Assembly: GCF_024171495.1 (NCBI RefSeq)
Contig: NZ_JALJZW010000011.1
Span: 1 to 55,731 of the forward strand
Length of the DNA stretch: 55,731 nucleotides
Source of the DNA: Deinococcus sp. HSC-46F16
Lineage (GTDB): Bacteria > Deinococcota > Deinococci > Deinococcales > Deinococcaceae
Direction: 5' to 3'
This document shows, in pieces, positions 17,198 to 27,196 of the stretch (the first letter of the stretch is position 1; each line of letters begins with the position of its first letter). The notes under the pieces were generated by a model. That model was not told where the DNA came from, ran no database searches, and saw only the letters and a list, made by a program, of their open reading frames with translations. Made by a program: the position numbers and the translations under genes.

Positions 17198-20100
17198 TTG
17201 GCAGGCATCGAGCAGAGTTCAGCGACCGTCCTCAAATTCTTGCGCAACCTGTTCAACGACCAGACGGACGAGCTGCTCATCATCAAGGAGTTGTTGCAAA
17301 ACGCCGACGACAGCGGGGCGACCCGGGTCGTGATTGGGTGTAGTGACGGGCTTCCCCAGGCCGCACACCCGCTGCTGCGTGGACCTGCCCTGTTCTCCGT
17401 CAATGACGGCCCGTTTCGTCCGGAAGACGCCCGCGCCATCATCACCCTGGGCCTGAGCACCAAGGGGGGGGATGCGAGCACCGTGGGCAAATTCGGGCTC
17501 GGGCTCAAGAGCGCCTTCTACCTGGCAGAGGCGCTCTTCTTCATGGACAGTCGCCTGGACCCGGAGGAGGTCTGGCGCAAACCCCACTTCGACGTGCTTA
17601 GCCCGTGGGTGGGTGGGGATGAGCCCTACCGGCCCGACTGGGTGAAGTTCACCCCGGACGACCGGCGGCTGATCCTCGAACATCTGGGTTCGCTGGGGCT
17701 CCCCGACGGGTTCATCGTGTGGATCCCACTGCGGCGCGAGACGGACTGCCTGAAAGCCGGTGAAGAGCGGCCCGCCATCGTGGTCCGGCACTACCCCGGA
17801 GATAAGCCCTTCGCCATTCCCGACCGCATCCAGGGCGAGATCGGGAGGATGCTGCCGATGATGGGACACGTCTGCGAGATCGGTCTCAAGGCGTCGCCCG
17901 GGCCCGCCGCACCCGTGCGCCTGTTCAAGAGGGTGGGGACTGGACGCACCACCCGGCTTGGGGAGGGCACCTCCTTTACGAAGAGCTTCGGGGGCGGCAT
18001 TCAGGATCTCCCGGGGCCCACGACTTCCCTGTACGTGGGCGCGGAGGTGCTGAGCCCGAACCGTGACCTGCTCGACCTCAGCGGCGGGAAGTACTGGCCG
18101 ACGACCGAGGTGGCGACCGCGTACGGCGAGGAATTCCGCAAGGACCCCTCCGTGCCTCACGGGGCCGTCGTCTGGCAACGCACGCCATCGAACTCACCGC
18201 AGCTCCAGGCCACCTGGTCGGTCTTCCTGCCGGTCGAGGACGCGCTCGGCCAGACGGTCCCCCTCCCCGGACCGGACAGCTACGCCCTGACCCTTCACGG
18301 CTATTTCTTCCTGCGTCCCGACCGCAAGTCCATCTACGGCCTGCACCGCCAGGCGGCCGTGAACACGGAGAGCGAGGAATGGGTCCGCGAGCAGTGGAAT
18401 GGCCGCCTCGCAGAGACGGCCGTGCTTCCCCACGTCCTGAAGGGGCTGGCCGACATCACGAGCACCGCAGACGAGGCGGTGCTGGGCGCCCTGACCCAGG
18501 CCCTGGTGGACTCCCGGCTGGGTCAGGGCTACCGCCACAGTCTCACGGCGCACCACCAGTGGGCCCGGGTCGTCCGCGATGGTCACTTCCAGTGGAGCCT
18601 GCTGCCCGTGGACGCGGCCGTCCTCCCGCTCGCGCAGACGCCGGAAACCACCGCGCACGCCGCTGCCCTCGAGACGCTGACCGCCCCGCTGCTCCTGCGA
18701 GATGTGGGCAGCCCTGCCTTCCTGCGTGAGGAGCGGCGGGTCTGGCCTACGTCGCTGCTTGACGCTCTCCTGGAGAGGTACAACCTCCAGTCCGTCCTGC
18801 TCGACCCGGAAAGGACCCGGCTCCTGCTGGCCCTCGGCCCGTATCTGCCCGTCGCCGAGCATCGCCGTTCCCTCGTGCAGCGCTTCCGCACCGCCCTGCT
18901 GGAGGTCGGCTTCGCCGCGCTGGGCAAACAGCGGGAAGAGGTGGCCTCACTGCTAAGCCGCTACCTCGGGTCGCAGGTCCTGAGCCTTCCCGCCGAGGGC
19001 ATGAGCAAGGAGCTGACAGACCGCCTGATGGGGCTGGACATCAACGTCATCCTGGTGCCGGACGGCTTTGCCTCCCGTCAGCAGGTGGGGAGCTTAGACG
19101 CGAACCAGGCCAACGCCCTCCTCGACATGATCCAGGAGGTGGACGACATTGCCCCGCTGCTGCGCTTTGTCAAACGCCACCTGCACACGGCCCTCGACTT
19201 CGAGCAGCTCGTCTTGGACCGCCCCCTCCTGCCCACCAATCAGGGCTCGCAGGGGGTCGGACGTTGGCTGAGCCTGCGTGAAGCCTTGACGCTGGCCCAG
19301 GAGTCGCGCATCTTCCGTCAACAGCGCGAGGAGAGCGTGCTGCTCACCCATCTGCGCGACGTTCTTGGCGAAACCTCCCTGCACTTCGTTCCCGGCAGCG
19401 TCCTGACCGCACTAGAGGTGGATCAGGCGGTCATTCCCCGCCTCTCTATCAAGGCGGTGCTCGACACCCTCAGGGGCGCCCGCAGTCTCGGTGAGGACAC
19501 GCACCGCCTGAAGTTGCTGCACCGCATCCTGACCGATGCCCCGTCGGTCAGCGACGCCCTCGAGAACCGCGGTGTCCTCCGGTTGCTGCTGCACGGCCGC
19601 CCGGAACATGCCACGGACGTAGACCAAACGCTGCTCGTGACCAGCGACCCCAAGGGCCTCTGGGGCAAAATCGCTCGGCTAGCGGGAGAACACTCTCCCC
19701 TCGACTGGACGGTCGTTCAGCCGAAGGTGGACTTCCTGTCACCCAAAGACATGAAGCGCTTGGGCGTGGTCGAGGCGGACGTGCAGACCGTCGTGCCCCT
19801 GCTGCACGCAGCGGCCGCGAACTTCCCCGGCCACCAGCTCACGGCGGCGGAGCGTGAGGAGCTAATCCTCCAGCTCACCGACGACGCCCTGCTTCAACGC
19901 CTGCCCATCTTCACGACCGTGGACCGTCAACTCACGGCCATCGGTCAAGGCGTTTACCTCGAGGGGGGCCTCCAGGCGGACACCCTCGTGGGGCGCATGA
20001 CCCTGCTCAGGAAGCCGGAGCAGAAGGCCCTTCATGCCCGGCTCGCCAAGCTGGCTCCTCCACTCTCCCACCGGAGTGTCTGGGACTTCGTCCTGAACGA

Positions 20101-23100
20101 TCCGGAGCCGTGGCACCACTGGCCGGTGCTGTCCGAGGCCCTGCGCCAGATGGGAACAGCCCAGCCGCAACGTGCCGGTGAACTGCCGTGGTGGCCGTTG
20201 CAAGCAGGGGGCGGCGTGGCGCCCAAAGATGTCCTACTCTTTGCGCATCAGGAGAGCCGCGAGGAGATTCGGCGCCTGAGGGATGCGGGCGACATCAAGG
20301 TGCCGGTACAGGAGGACTTGAGCGCTGACTTCAACCGGCAGTTCTTCCCAGGACTGCTGCGCCTGACCGCCCCTGAGGACAAGCAGCGGGAGACCCTCCT
20401 CGGCCTCGTCCGGCGGGCGCGGGGGTACCACGTCGGAAGCGTGGCCGAGCCTTCCGAGGTCTGGCTCAAGGCGTTTGAGGGAGTCAGCCACGACGACCTC
20501 CCGGTGGTCGGCTTGCTCGAGGCCTTCGGCCAGTCGCGCGACATGCAGGCGGCTCTGCTGAGCGCGGCGGCCCAACCTGTGACCTCCGAACGCCTGCTGT
20601 GGATGCTGGAACGCCTGCACGAGCAGGTCCGCACCAAGGGTAAGGACGTTCAGCCTGCCGTGGAGCGGGTCTACCCCAGCCTGCTGGCTGACTTGCGCCT
20701 CCAGCACGTCCCCGCCAAGGCGCTCAGCCGCCTGCACTTCCTGAATGAGGCCGGGCAGTGGTGCAAGGCCGAGGACCTCGTGGCGTTTGGGCCACAGTTC
20801 GATCCGAAGGCTGTCCTGAATACACTGCAAGCGGAAGCGCTTTACGGCGGAGAGAAAAAAGCCGAGCACGACCTCCCTGTGCGGGGCCATGCCGAGGGGG
20901 ACGTGTCGGTGGACCTCCGCCTGAAAAACGGGGCGCAGGACCTGCGACGTCACCTGGGCGAGTGGGAGCAGACCTCCGTGCCGCGCGAGCAGCTCGGGGC
21001 CTTTCTTGGCCTGCTGGACGGCAATCCGGTCCTCCACCACGCGGCGCAGCCCTACCTCGTGACGTTCGACCTGGGCGTGTTGCGGGAGAACGCGTTCCGG
21101 GACGTGCCCTCGGCGGCCCTGCCCCGCGATTTCAAGTCGTACCAGGCCATGCACGACCAGATTCGCCTGCTCGTGACCCTCCACAAGGGGCAGACGACGC
21201 GGGTGCTCAACCTCCTCGGAGAGCCGCTCGAGGTGGCCTTCCAGGACGACCAGAAGATCACCAGCCTCTTCACTCCCGCTGCCGGACAGCGCCCCTTTCG
21301 GCACGGAGCCCACTTCGTCTATCCGGTCGAGTTCAAGGTCATCAACCTCCGCGCCCCCGACATCGACTACCCGGCCCTCCTCTTCCAGTCCCTACACTGG
21401 GTGCTGAACCATTACCTCAAGGTGACGCCGCCCCACCTGCGCGAGGAGTTCGACAAGGTCGTCAACAGCAACCAGGCCACGGTGGCCGCGACTCAGAACC
21501 GCCTGATCAAGGTGGCTTCGCAGACCTGGGGGCGCCAGCTTGGGGTCGCGCGTGGCAGCGCCATCCGTGACCTTCTCCAACAAATCGAGACCGCCGACCG
21601 CAGCGCCGAACAGGCCCGCGATCAGGGGGCCAAGCAGGTGCAGGCGCAGGCCGAGGCCCGCATCCGGCAACTTCAGAGCCAGCTCAAGCAGCTTGTCGAG
21701 GAGGACCGGGCGACGCAGCAGGCGCTGCTCCAGGGAGTCAGGGGCAAGATCACCGACATGCAGTACACGCCGGGCAGCGTGCCGTTCGAGCTGCTTCAGA
21801 ACGCGGACGACGCCCTCAGCGAGTGGGAGGAGATGACCGGGCGCGCCGATGACGTGCGCCGCACCTTCCACGCAGATCTGGGCCAGGACGCCCTGCGCTT
21901 TATCCACCACGGCCGCCCGGTCAACTTCTTCTCCTACGGGGAATTCGACGGTCGTGGGCGTGGCTTCGACGGTGACCTCGAGAAGATGCTCACCCTGATG
22001 TCCTCGGACAAGGGGGCGGGCGTCACCGGGAAATTCGGGCTGGGCTTCAAGAGTGTATTCCTGCTCAGCGACCGGCCCACCGTGAAAAGCGGCCGGCTGG
22101 CCTTCACCGTCAAGGGCGGCGTGTACCCCGTGACCCCCGACGAGCAGCACGTGCAGAAGATGCGGCGCTACCTCGAACGGGTGGTGCCCGCCGAATTGCA
22201 AGACGCCACCCTGGTCGAGCTCCCCCTGGTCGACCAAGAGGTCGCGGCAGCCACCTTCGAGCACTTCTCGAAACTCGCTCCATTTGCTCTGGCGTTCACC
22301 CGCGCCCTGCGGCGATTGCAGTTGCGAGACGCGAAGGGAACGCGGCACCACGAGTGGAAGGAGCAGATCGTCGCGCCCGGCGTAGCAGTAATGACCCTCC
22401 AGGGCGCGGGAGAGAACTGGCGGGGGTTGGCCCTGCATTCTCCCGACTTCAAGCTTCTCCTCCCGTTGGGACCGCTGGGGCTCGGCAAGTTGGACAGCGA
22501 GGTTCCCAACCTGTGGGTCACCGCACCTACCGCCGAACGGCTGGGGCTGCCCTTCTTGCTGCATGCTTCCTTTCCGCTGGACACGGGACGCGCCCAGCTG
22601 GCCCGCAACGAGGCTGGCCTCTCCGAACTCGTCGAGCGGCTTCGCCCCGGACTCCAAGCCGCCCTGGAAACCCTCCTCGACCTCGAGACGAAGGGTGGCC
22701 TGAACGAGCGGCTCGGCTGGCCTGCAAAGGCCAAAATCGACTTGCCTGCACTTCTCTGGCAGGCGCTCGCGCTTCCCCTGAGCCGGGAGGACAGCAACCC
22801 GGCCTTCGGACTTCTGCGCGACCTGCTCTGGGGCGAGCAGGGGGCTTACGGGGCCCTGACCCTCCGGCGGGCCCTAATACCCAACGGCCTTCCCGAGGGT
22901 CATGCAGCGACCGTCAAGGCCGGGCAGGCTGGGACACGGACGCTCGACTTCCCTCCGGCGCTGCTCGCGCAGTTGGGCAAGCAGGCGGAATTTCGCAGGG
23001 CCTACCCGGCCCAGGGGCTGCTGAGCCCGGACACGGCGCGGGTCTTGCAGCGGCTGGGGCTTCCGGTTCCGCAGGCCGAACTGACCCTGCCGGAGGTGCT

Positions 23101-24562
23101 CAAGACGCTGCTGCCCGACCGGCGGGTGGGCCCCGAGCAGGCCTCCTGGCTCGCGCCGGTGCTCAGCGAGGACGTCGTCGAGGAGCTTCGGGAGGACGAG
23201 GCCGTCTCCGACTGGCTGGATGCCCTGACCTTCCGGACACGGGCCGGGGGGTATGCCCGCCCCGTGGAGCTGTTGATGGCCGCCAAGGACGGGGACGAGG
23301 CGGAACGCTTCCCCTTCGCGCCTGCCAACGCCCAACTGGCGGACGCCTACGACGCCGCGGGGATCGTTCTCTTCCGCCGTCTGCGCGGGGAAGCCCACCA
23401 GCACCAGACGGTGGGCTGGCTGCTCGCCGCCAAGGCCAGGGCGCGACTCGCTGCCCTGAAGTACATCGCCAACCAGGTGCCGAGCGGTGCTGTCCTGACC
23501 GCGCTGCGCCTGAGACTGACTGGAAGCTGGCTCGAACACACGCAGCTGGTCGGGCTGCCCGAGTGGGCCCAGCTCGACGAGGCGCAGCAGCGGGATGTGC
23601 TCAACGCCCTGCGCCAGACCAAGGAGGTGTTCGCCGCCCTGCCCCCACCGCCGCCGACCCAGGCCACCGACGAGGACGAGGAGAGTGAGCAGGCGCTGCG
23701 CCTCCCCCCCGATTTCCTCCACCGCCTGGTGGCCTGGTGGCGGCAGGAGGGCACCGCCGAGACGCAGCGGTACAACGAGCGCCTCTATCCCAGCGGCGTC
23801 CCCTTCGTGACCGGGCCAGACTACGACAGTAACTGCCCCGGGCGCCGCCGGGCGTGGCTCTCGCTGCTGATGCTGGGCAGCCTTCAGAGCATGGGACGCA
23901 CGCTGCCCGAGGCCCACCGCAACTTCCTGGCCCTGTGCGCCGAGAAGGGGTGGCTGGACGCCTTCAGTGCCCCGGACGCACCTGACGAGCGCTGGATGGA
24001 CTCGCTGCGCACCTACCTCACCGGGGACGCGGAGGTGCTCAAGTACTACCAGTGGATGCGCGGCTTCGTGGGGTTTTACCAGCTTGGGCACTGGCTCGAC
24101 ACGTACGTGGAGGTGCTGCTCCAGCTGGAGTATGCCCAGCCGCGGTCGCTGCGGCTGCTGCTGGCCCCCAATGTGAATCCCGACTTGCAGGGCAGCGGCA
24201 TCGACGCCCCACCCCTCACGCGCACGCTGGGAATGGGGGCGCCGTTTGTCGTCCGTGAACTGCTGCGGGGCGGCGCCCTCCGCAACCCCAAGCTGGCCCC
24301 CCTGGCGTACGTCCCCACCCGCCGGGTGCGCCTGCTGATGTCCGAGTTGATGCGCCGCCCGCTTCCCCAGGATGATGTGGAGGCGGCCTCGCGCTGCATC
24401 CACACCCATCTGGCGCAGACGCTGGGTGAAGCTCAGGCCACCTTCGGGGGTCAGTACGACCTGCCGCTGCACATCCTCCTTGGCAGCGGCCGGGACGACA
24501 CCACGGCCCTGGCCCTGCAACAGCGGGTTTTGGGCCGTGCGCTGTTCGGAGGTTCCGAATGA
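17198..24562 (+). CDS. Giant sacsin-like protein with two HSP90-type ATPase folds
   Basis: 2454 aa from a TTG at 17198 with GGAGGA 7 nt upstream. The N-terminus is a GHKL/Bergerat ATPase: IIKELLQNADDSGA (Glu31, Asn35), FSVNDGPF, and GKFGLGLKSAFYL near 107. A second such fold lies at about 1505-1720: FELLQNADDA, then GKFGLGFKSVFLL near 1610. It keeps the Asn and Gly boxes, but the residue before FELLQ differs from the first copy. A coiled coil (about 1455-1510, Gln/Arg/Ala-rich) precedes the second fold. The long regions between have no recognised domain. It resembles sacsin and plant NOV-type proteins. It ends in ATGA overlap with the SNF2 helicase gene, so it acts with that helicase. Confidence 0.82.
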   Translation: MAGIEQSSATVLKFLRNLFNDQTDELLIIKELLQNADDSGATRVVIGCSDGLPQAAHPLLRGPALFSVNDGPFRPEDARAIITLGLSTKGGDASTVGKFGLGLKSAFYLAEALFFMDSRLDPEEVWRKPHFDVLSPWVGGDEPYRPDWVKFTPDDRRLILEHLGSLGLPDGFIVWIPLRRETDCLKAGEERPAIVVRHYPGDKPFAIPDRIQGEIGRMLPMMGHVCEIGLKASPGPAAPVRLFKRVGTGRTTRLGEGTSFTKSFGGGIQDLPGPTTSLYVGAEVLSPNRDLLDLSGGKYWPTTEVATAYGEEFRKDPSVPHGAVVWQRTPSNSPQLQATWSVFLPVEDALGQTVPLPGPDSYALTLHGYFFLRPDRKSIYGLHRQAAVNTESEEWVREQWNGRLAETAVLPHVLKGLADITSTADEAVLGALTQALVDSRLGQGYRHSLTAHHQWARVVRDGHFQWSLLPVDAAVLPLAQTPETTAHAAALETLTAPLLLRDVGSPAFLREERRVWPTSLLDALLERYNLQSVLLDPERTRLLLALGPYLPVAEHRRSLVQRFRTALLEVGFAALGKQREEVASLLSRYLGSQVLSLPAEGMSKELTDRLMGLDINVILVPDGFASRQQVGSLDANQANALLDMIQEVDDIAPLLRFVKRHLHTALDFEQLVLDRPLLPTNQGSQGVGRWLSLREALTLAQESRIFRQQREESVLLTHLRDVLGETSLHFVPGSVLTALEVDQAVIPRLSIKAVLDTLRGARSLGEDTHRLKLLHRILTDAPSVSDALENRGVLRLLLHGRPEHATDVDQTLLVTSDPKGLWGKIARLAGEHSPLDWTVVQPKVDFLSPKDMKRLGVVEADVQTVVPLLHAAAANFPGHQLTAAEREELILQLTDDALLQRLPIFTTVDRQLTAIGQGVYLEGGLQADTLVGRMTLLRKPEQKALHARLAKLAPPLSHRSVWDFVLNDPEPWHHWPVLSEALRQMGTAQPQRAGELPWWPLQAGGGVAPKDVLLFAHQESREEIRRLRDAGDIKVPVQEDLSADFNRQFFPGLLRLTAPEDKQRETLLGLVRRARGYHVGSVAEPSEVWLKAFEGVSHDDLPVVGLLEAFGQSRDMQAALLSAAAQPVTSERLLWMLERLHEQVRTKGKDVQPAVERVYPSLLADLRLQHVPAKALSRLHFLNEAGQWCKAEDLVAFGPQFDPKAVLNTLQAEALYGGEKKAEHDLPVRGHAEGDVSVDLRLKNGAQDLRRHLGEWEQTSVPREQLGAFLGLLDGNPVLHHAAQPYLVTFDLGVLRENAFRDVPSAALPRDFKSYQAMHDQIRLLVTLHKGQTTRVLNLLGEPLEVAFQDDQKITSLFTPAAGQRPFRHGAHFVYPVEFKVINLRAPDIDYPALLFQSLHWVLNHYLKVTPPHLREEFDKVVNSNQATVAATQNRLIKVASQTWGRQLGVARGSAIRDLLQQIETADRSAEQARDQGAKQVQAQAEARIRQLQSQLKQLVEEDRATQQALLQGVRGKITDMQYTPGSVPFELLQNADDALSEWEEMTGRADDVRRTFHADLGQDALRFIHHGRPVNFFSYGEFDGRGRGFDGDLEKMLTLMSSDKGAGVTGKFGLGFKSVFLLSDRPTVKSGRLAFTVKGGVYPVTPDEQHVQKMRRYLERVVPAELQDATLVELPLVDQEVAAATFEHFSKLAPFALAFTRALRRLQLRDAKGTRHHEWKEQIVAPGVAVMTLQGAGENWRGLALHSPDFKLLLPLGPLGLGKLDSEVPNLWVTAPTAERLGLPFLLHASFPLDTGRAQLARNEAGLSELVERLRPGLQAALETLLDLETKGGLNERLGWPAKAKIDLPALLWQALALPLSREDSNPAFGLLRDLLWGEQGAYGALTLRRALIPNGLPEGHAATVKAGQAGTRTLDFPPALLAQLGKQAEFRRAYPAQGLLSPDTARVLQRLGLPVPQAELTLPEVLKTLLPDRRVGPEQASWLAPVLSEDVVEELREDEAVSDWLDALTFRTRAGGYARPVELLMAAKDGDEAERFPFAPANAQLADAYDAAGIVLFRRLRGEAHQHQTVGWLLAAKARARLAALKYIANQVPSGAVLTALRLRLTGSWLEHTQLVGLPEWAQLDEAQQRDVLNALRQTKEVFAALPPPPPTQATDEDEESEQALRLPPDFLHRLVAWWRQEGTAETQRYNERLYPSGVPFVTGPDYDSNCPGRRRAWLSLLMLGSLQSMGRTLPEAHRNFLALCAEKGWLDAFSAPDAPDERWMDSLRTYLTGDAEVLKYYQWMRGFVGFYQLGHWLDTYVEVLLQLEYAQPRSLRLLLAPNVNPDLQGSGIDAPPLTRTLGMGAPFVVRELLRGGALRNPKLAPLAYVPTRRVRLLMSELMRRPLPQDDVEAASRCIHTHLAQTLGEAQATFGGQYDLPLHILLGSGRDDTTALALQQRVLGRALFGGSE

Positions 24563-27189
24563 CCTTGAGGAAGGGCGACCAGGTCTCTCACGGCGATTAC
24601 GGCGTGGGCACCGTGGTGATGGTCGACGACCCCACGGCGGTCGTGCGGTTCGACAATGGCCTTCAGGAGGTGCTGCTCACCGAGCTTCGGAGCCGGATCA
24701 CAGCCCTTCAGGCCCTGCGGGCCGGGCGACTCTCCTCCCCGGTGGAGGCGCAGCTCCGGGTGCAGGCGGAGCTGATCACCAGCCTGAACGAGGCCTGGGG
24801 CGTCTTCTCCCGGTCGAGAATCGCCCTGCTCCCGCACCAGCTCTGGGTCTGCCACCGGGTGCTGAACACCTGGCCTCCGCGCTGGCTCATCGCGGACGAC
24901 GTCGGCCTCGGCAAGACCGTTGAGGCGGGCCTGATCCTGTGGCCGCTCCTGAGCCGCCGTCAGGTGACCCGGCTGCTGATTCTCGCGCCCGCCTCGCTGA
25001 CGGGGCAGTGGCAGGACCGCATGAAGCGGATGTTCGACATTCGCCTCACGGTGTACAGCCCGGAGCAGGACCAGCCCACCGCCAAGGCTGGGGCGACCTA
25101 CTGGGACATCCACCAGCAGGTCATCGCCTCCATGCAGACCCTGCGGGATGACCGCAAAGGGCGGCACGACCGCCTGCTGGAGGCCGAACCCTGGGACCTC
25201 GTGATTGTGGACGAGGCGCACCACCTCAACGTGGATGAGGCGACCGGCGCGACCCTGAGCTACCAGCTCCTCGAAAAGCTTCAGGAGCACGGCAAGATCG
25301 GGGGGCTGCTGCTGTTCACGGCGACGCCGCACCGGGGCAAGGACCACGGCTTCGCGGCCCTGCTCGAGTTGCTGCGCCCCGACCTCTTCAGCACAGAGGT
25401 CGACCTCAGCGCTCAACTCACGAAGTTTCCGCAGGCCGTGATCCGCAACAACAAGCAGACGGTCACCGACTTGCAGGGGCGGCGGCTGTTCGAGCCCCCC
25501 CTGGTGAGCAGCGAGGAGTACGCCTACTCCCCCGAGGAGACCGAGTTCTACACCAAGCTCACGGAGTTCATCGCGACTGGACAGGCTTACGCCGCGACCC
25601 TGACCAGCGCCCGCGACCAGAGCGTGATCTGGCTGGTGCTGATCGCCCTGCAAAAGCTGGCCTCCAGCTCCGTCGCCGCCGTCCGGCGCGCCCTGCGGGG
25701 CCGGGCCGCGAAGGTCGACAACCTGATCCGCAACGCCGAGGAGGCCGCGCAGGCCTACGAGGACCTGCTGAGCAACGGTGAGGTTGACGCCGCCAGCGCA
25801 CTCGAGGAGCAGGTCGGGGAGTGGGGCGGTGGGCTACGGCTGATGACGAACGAGCGCCAGCGCCTCCAGGAACTGCTGGAGCTGGCCGACCGCGTCACGC
25901 AGGAGACGAAGATCCAGACGGTGATGGACGCGCTCGAGACACGCTTCGCGGGCCGCTCGGTCCTGTTCTTCACGGAGTACAAGGCGACCCAGAGCCTGCT
26001 GCTGAGTGCCCTGATTCGGCAGTACGGTCGGAACGGGGTCAGCTTCATCAACGGGGACGGCCGCGCCGACGACGTGCTGGGGCAGTCCATCACGGTGACC
26101 CGCGCCCAGGCCGCCGAGGACTTCAACAGCGGGAAGGTGCGCTTCCTCGTGTCCACGGAAGCCGCCGGTGAGGGCATCGACCTCCAGCGCAGCTGCCACA
26201 CGCTGATTCACGTCGACCTGCCCTGGAACCCCATGCGGCTGCACCAGCGGGTCGGACGGCTCAACCGCTACGGCCAGACCCGCCGCGTCGAGGTGCTGTC
26301 CCTGCGCAACCCCGGCACCGTCGAGGCCCTGATCTGGGACAAGCTCAACGCGAAACTTCAGAACATCATGCGTGCCTTCGACGCGGTCATGGATGAGCCT
26401 GAAGACCTGCTGCAACTGGTGCTGGGCATGACCTCGCCGCGACTCTTCGACCGGCTGTTCAGCGAAGGGCAGCGTGTGGGGCGGGACCAGATGAGTGACT
26501 GGTTCGACCGACAGACCGCGCAGTTCGGCGGTCAGGACGTGCTCAAGACGGTGCGTGACCTGATCGGGCACAGCGCGAGCTTCGACTACCAGCAGGCCAG
26601 CTCCCTGATTCCCCGGGTCGACCTGCCGGACCTGCTCCCCTTCTTCCGGCTCGCGCTGCGCCACAACAGCCGCCTGCTGCGCGAGGAGGGCGACCTCGTG
26701 AACTTCAAGACCCCGGAGGACTGGATGGGCATCGGGGTGCTGCGGGAGTACAAAAACCTCGCCTTCTTCCGGGGGGGCGACCGGGGGGACGTCGCTGGGG
26801 TCGGGCACAAGGTCGTGGACGCGGCCCTGCACCAAAGCCGCGGTTTGCAAGCCAACGTGGCACTGACGCAGTGGGCCGGGCTCGAGGCTCCCCTCTACGT
26901 GTTCCGGGTGGCGGACCGGGTGACCACCGGCCCCGGTGCCCGCCGCACCTTCATCGGTCGGCTGATGAGCGGGGAACCCCGCTGGCTGCGGGACTGGGAA
27001 CTGCTGCAACTGCTCAACGAGCTCAAGGCCGGCCCGGACGCGGCGGCAGACCCCGGTTTGATGCAGGCCCTCGCCGACATGCTCGAAGACGAAACGCACG
27101 CCCTGACCGAACAGCTCCCGGATCTCAATCTCGACTACGCCGCGCCCTTGGTCGAGCCCTATGCCATTTTCGCTCCCCTCCCCCAGTAA
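24559..27189 (+). CDS. SNF2-family helicase with N-terminal tudor-like domain
   Basis: 876 aa, translationally coupled to the upstream gene by ATGA. Residues 1-50 (LRKGDQVSHGDYGVGTVVMV) form a small barrel of the type seen in CarD/UvrD-C tails. The motor has LPHQ, a Walker A in DDVGLGKTVEAGLI, DEAHHL, and FTATPHRGKD in lobe 1. In lobe 2 there is VSTEAAGEGIDLQ and RVGRLNRYGQTRRV, close to the RapA/HepA and DISARM DrmD branch of SNF2 proteins. The C-terminal third (about 640-876) has no recognised domain. It probably moves on double-stranded DNA and feeds it to the nuclease encoded next. The other DISARM genes are absent. Confidence 0.88.
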   Translation: MTLRKGDQVSHGDYGVGTVVMVDDPTAVVRFDNGLQEVLLTELRSRITALQALRAGRLSSPVEAQLRVQAELITSLNEAWGVFSRSRIALLPHQLWVCHRVLNTWPPRWLIADDVGLGKTVEAGLILWPLLSRRQVTRLLILAPASLTGQWQDRMKRMFDIRLTVYSPEQDQPTAKAGATYWDIHQQVIASMQTLRDDRKGRHDRLLEAEPWDLVIVDEAHHLNVDEATGATLSYQLLEKLQEHGKIGGLLLFTATPHRGKDHGFAALLELLRPDLFSTEVDLSAQLTKFPQAVIRNNKQTVTDLQGRRLFEPPLVSSEEYAYSPEETEFYTKLTEFIATGQAYAATLTSARDQSVIWLVLIALQKLASSSVAAVRRALRGRAAKVDNLIRNAEEAAQAYEDLLSNGEVDAASALEEQVGEWGGGLRLMTNERQRLQELLELADRVTQETKIQTVMDALETRFAGRSVLFFTEYKATQSLLLSALIRQYGRNGVSFINGDGRADDVLGQSITVTRAQAAEDFNSGKVRFLVSTEAAGEGIDLQRSCHTLIHVDLPWNPMRLHQRVGRLNRYGQTRRVEVLSLRNPGTVEALIWDKLNAKLQNIMRAFDAVMDEPEDLLQLVLGMTSPRLFDRLFSEGQRVGRDQMSDWFDRQTAQFGGQDVLKTVRDLIGHSASFDYQQASSLIPRVDLPDLLPFFRLALRHNSRLLREEGDLVNFKTPEDWMGIGVLREYKNLAFFRGGDRGDVAGVGHKVVDAALHQSRGLQANVALTQWAGLEAPLYVFRVADRVTTGPGARRTFIGRLMSGEPRWLRDWELLQLLNELKAGPDAAADPGLMQALADMLEDETHALTEQLPDLNLDYAAPLVEPYAIFAPLPQ

Positions 27190-27196
27190 GGAACCC

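Noticed and set aside
22874..24520. Minus-strand open frame of 548 codons
   Set aside because: Antisense to the end of the 2454-aa protein; composition is that of a shadow frame.
24559..27189. DISARM or BREX assignment for the helicase locus
   Set aside because: The SNF2 protein resembles DrmD-type helicases, but no DrmA/DrmB-like, methyltransferase, PglZ or BrxC-like gene is present nearby.
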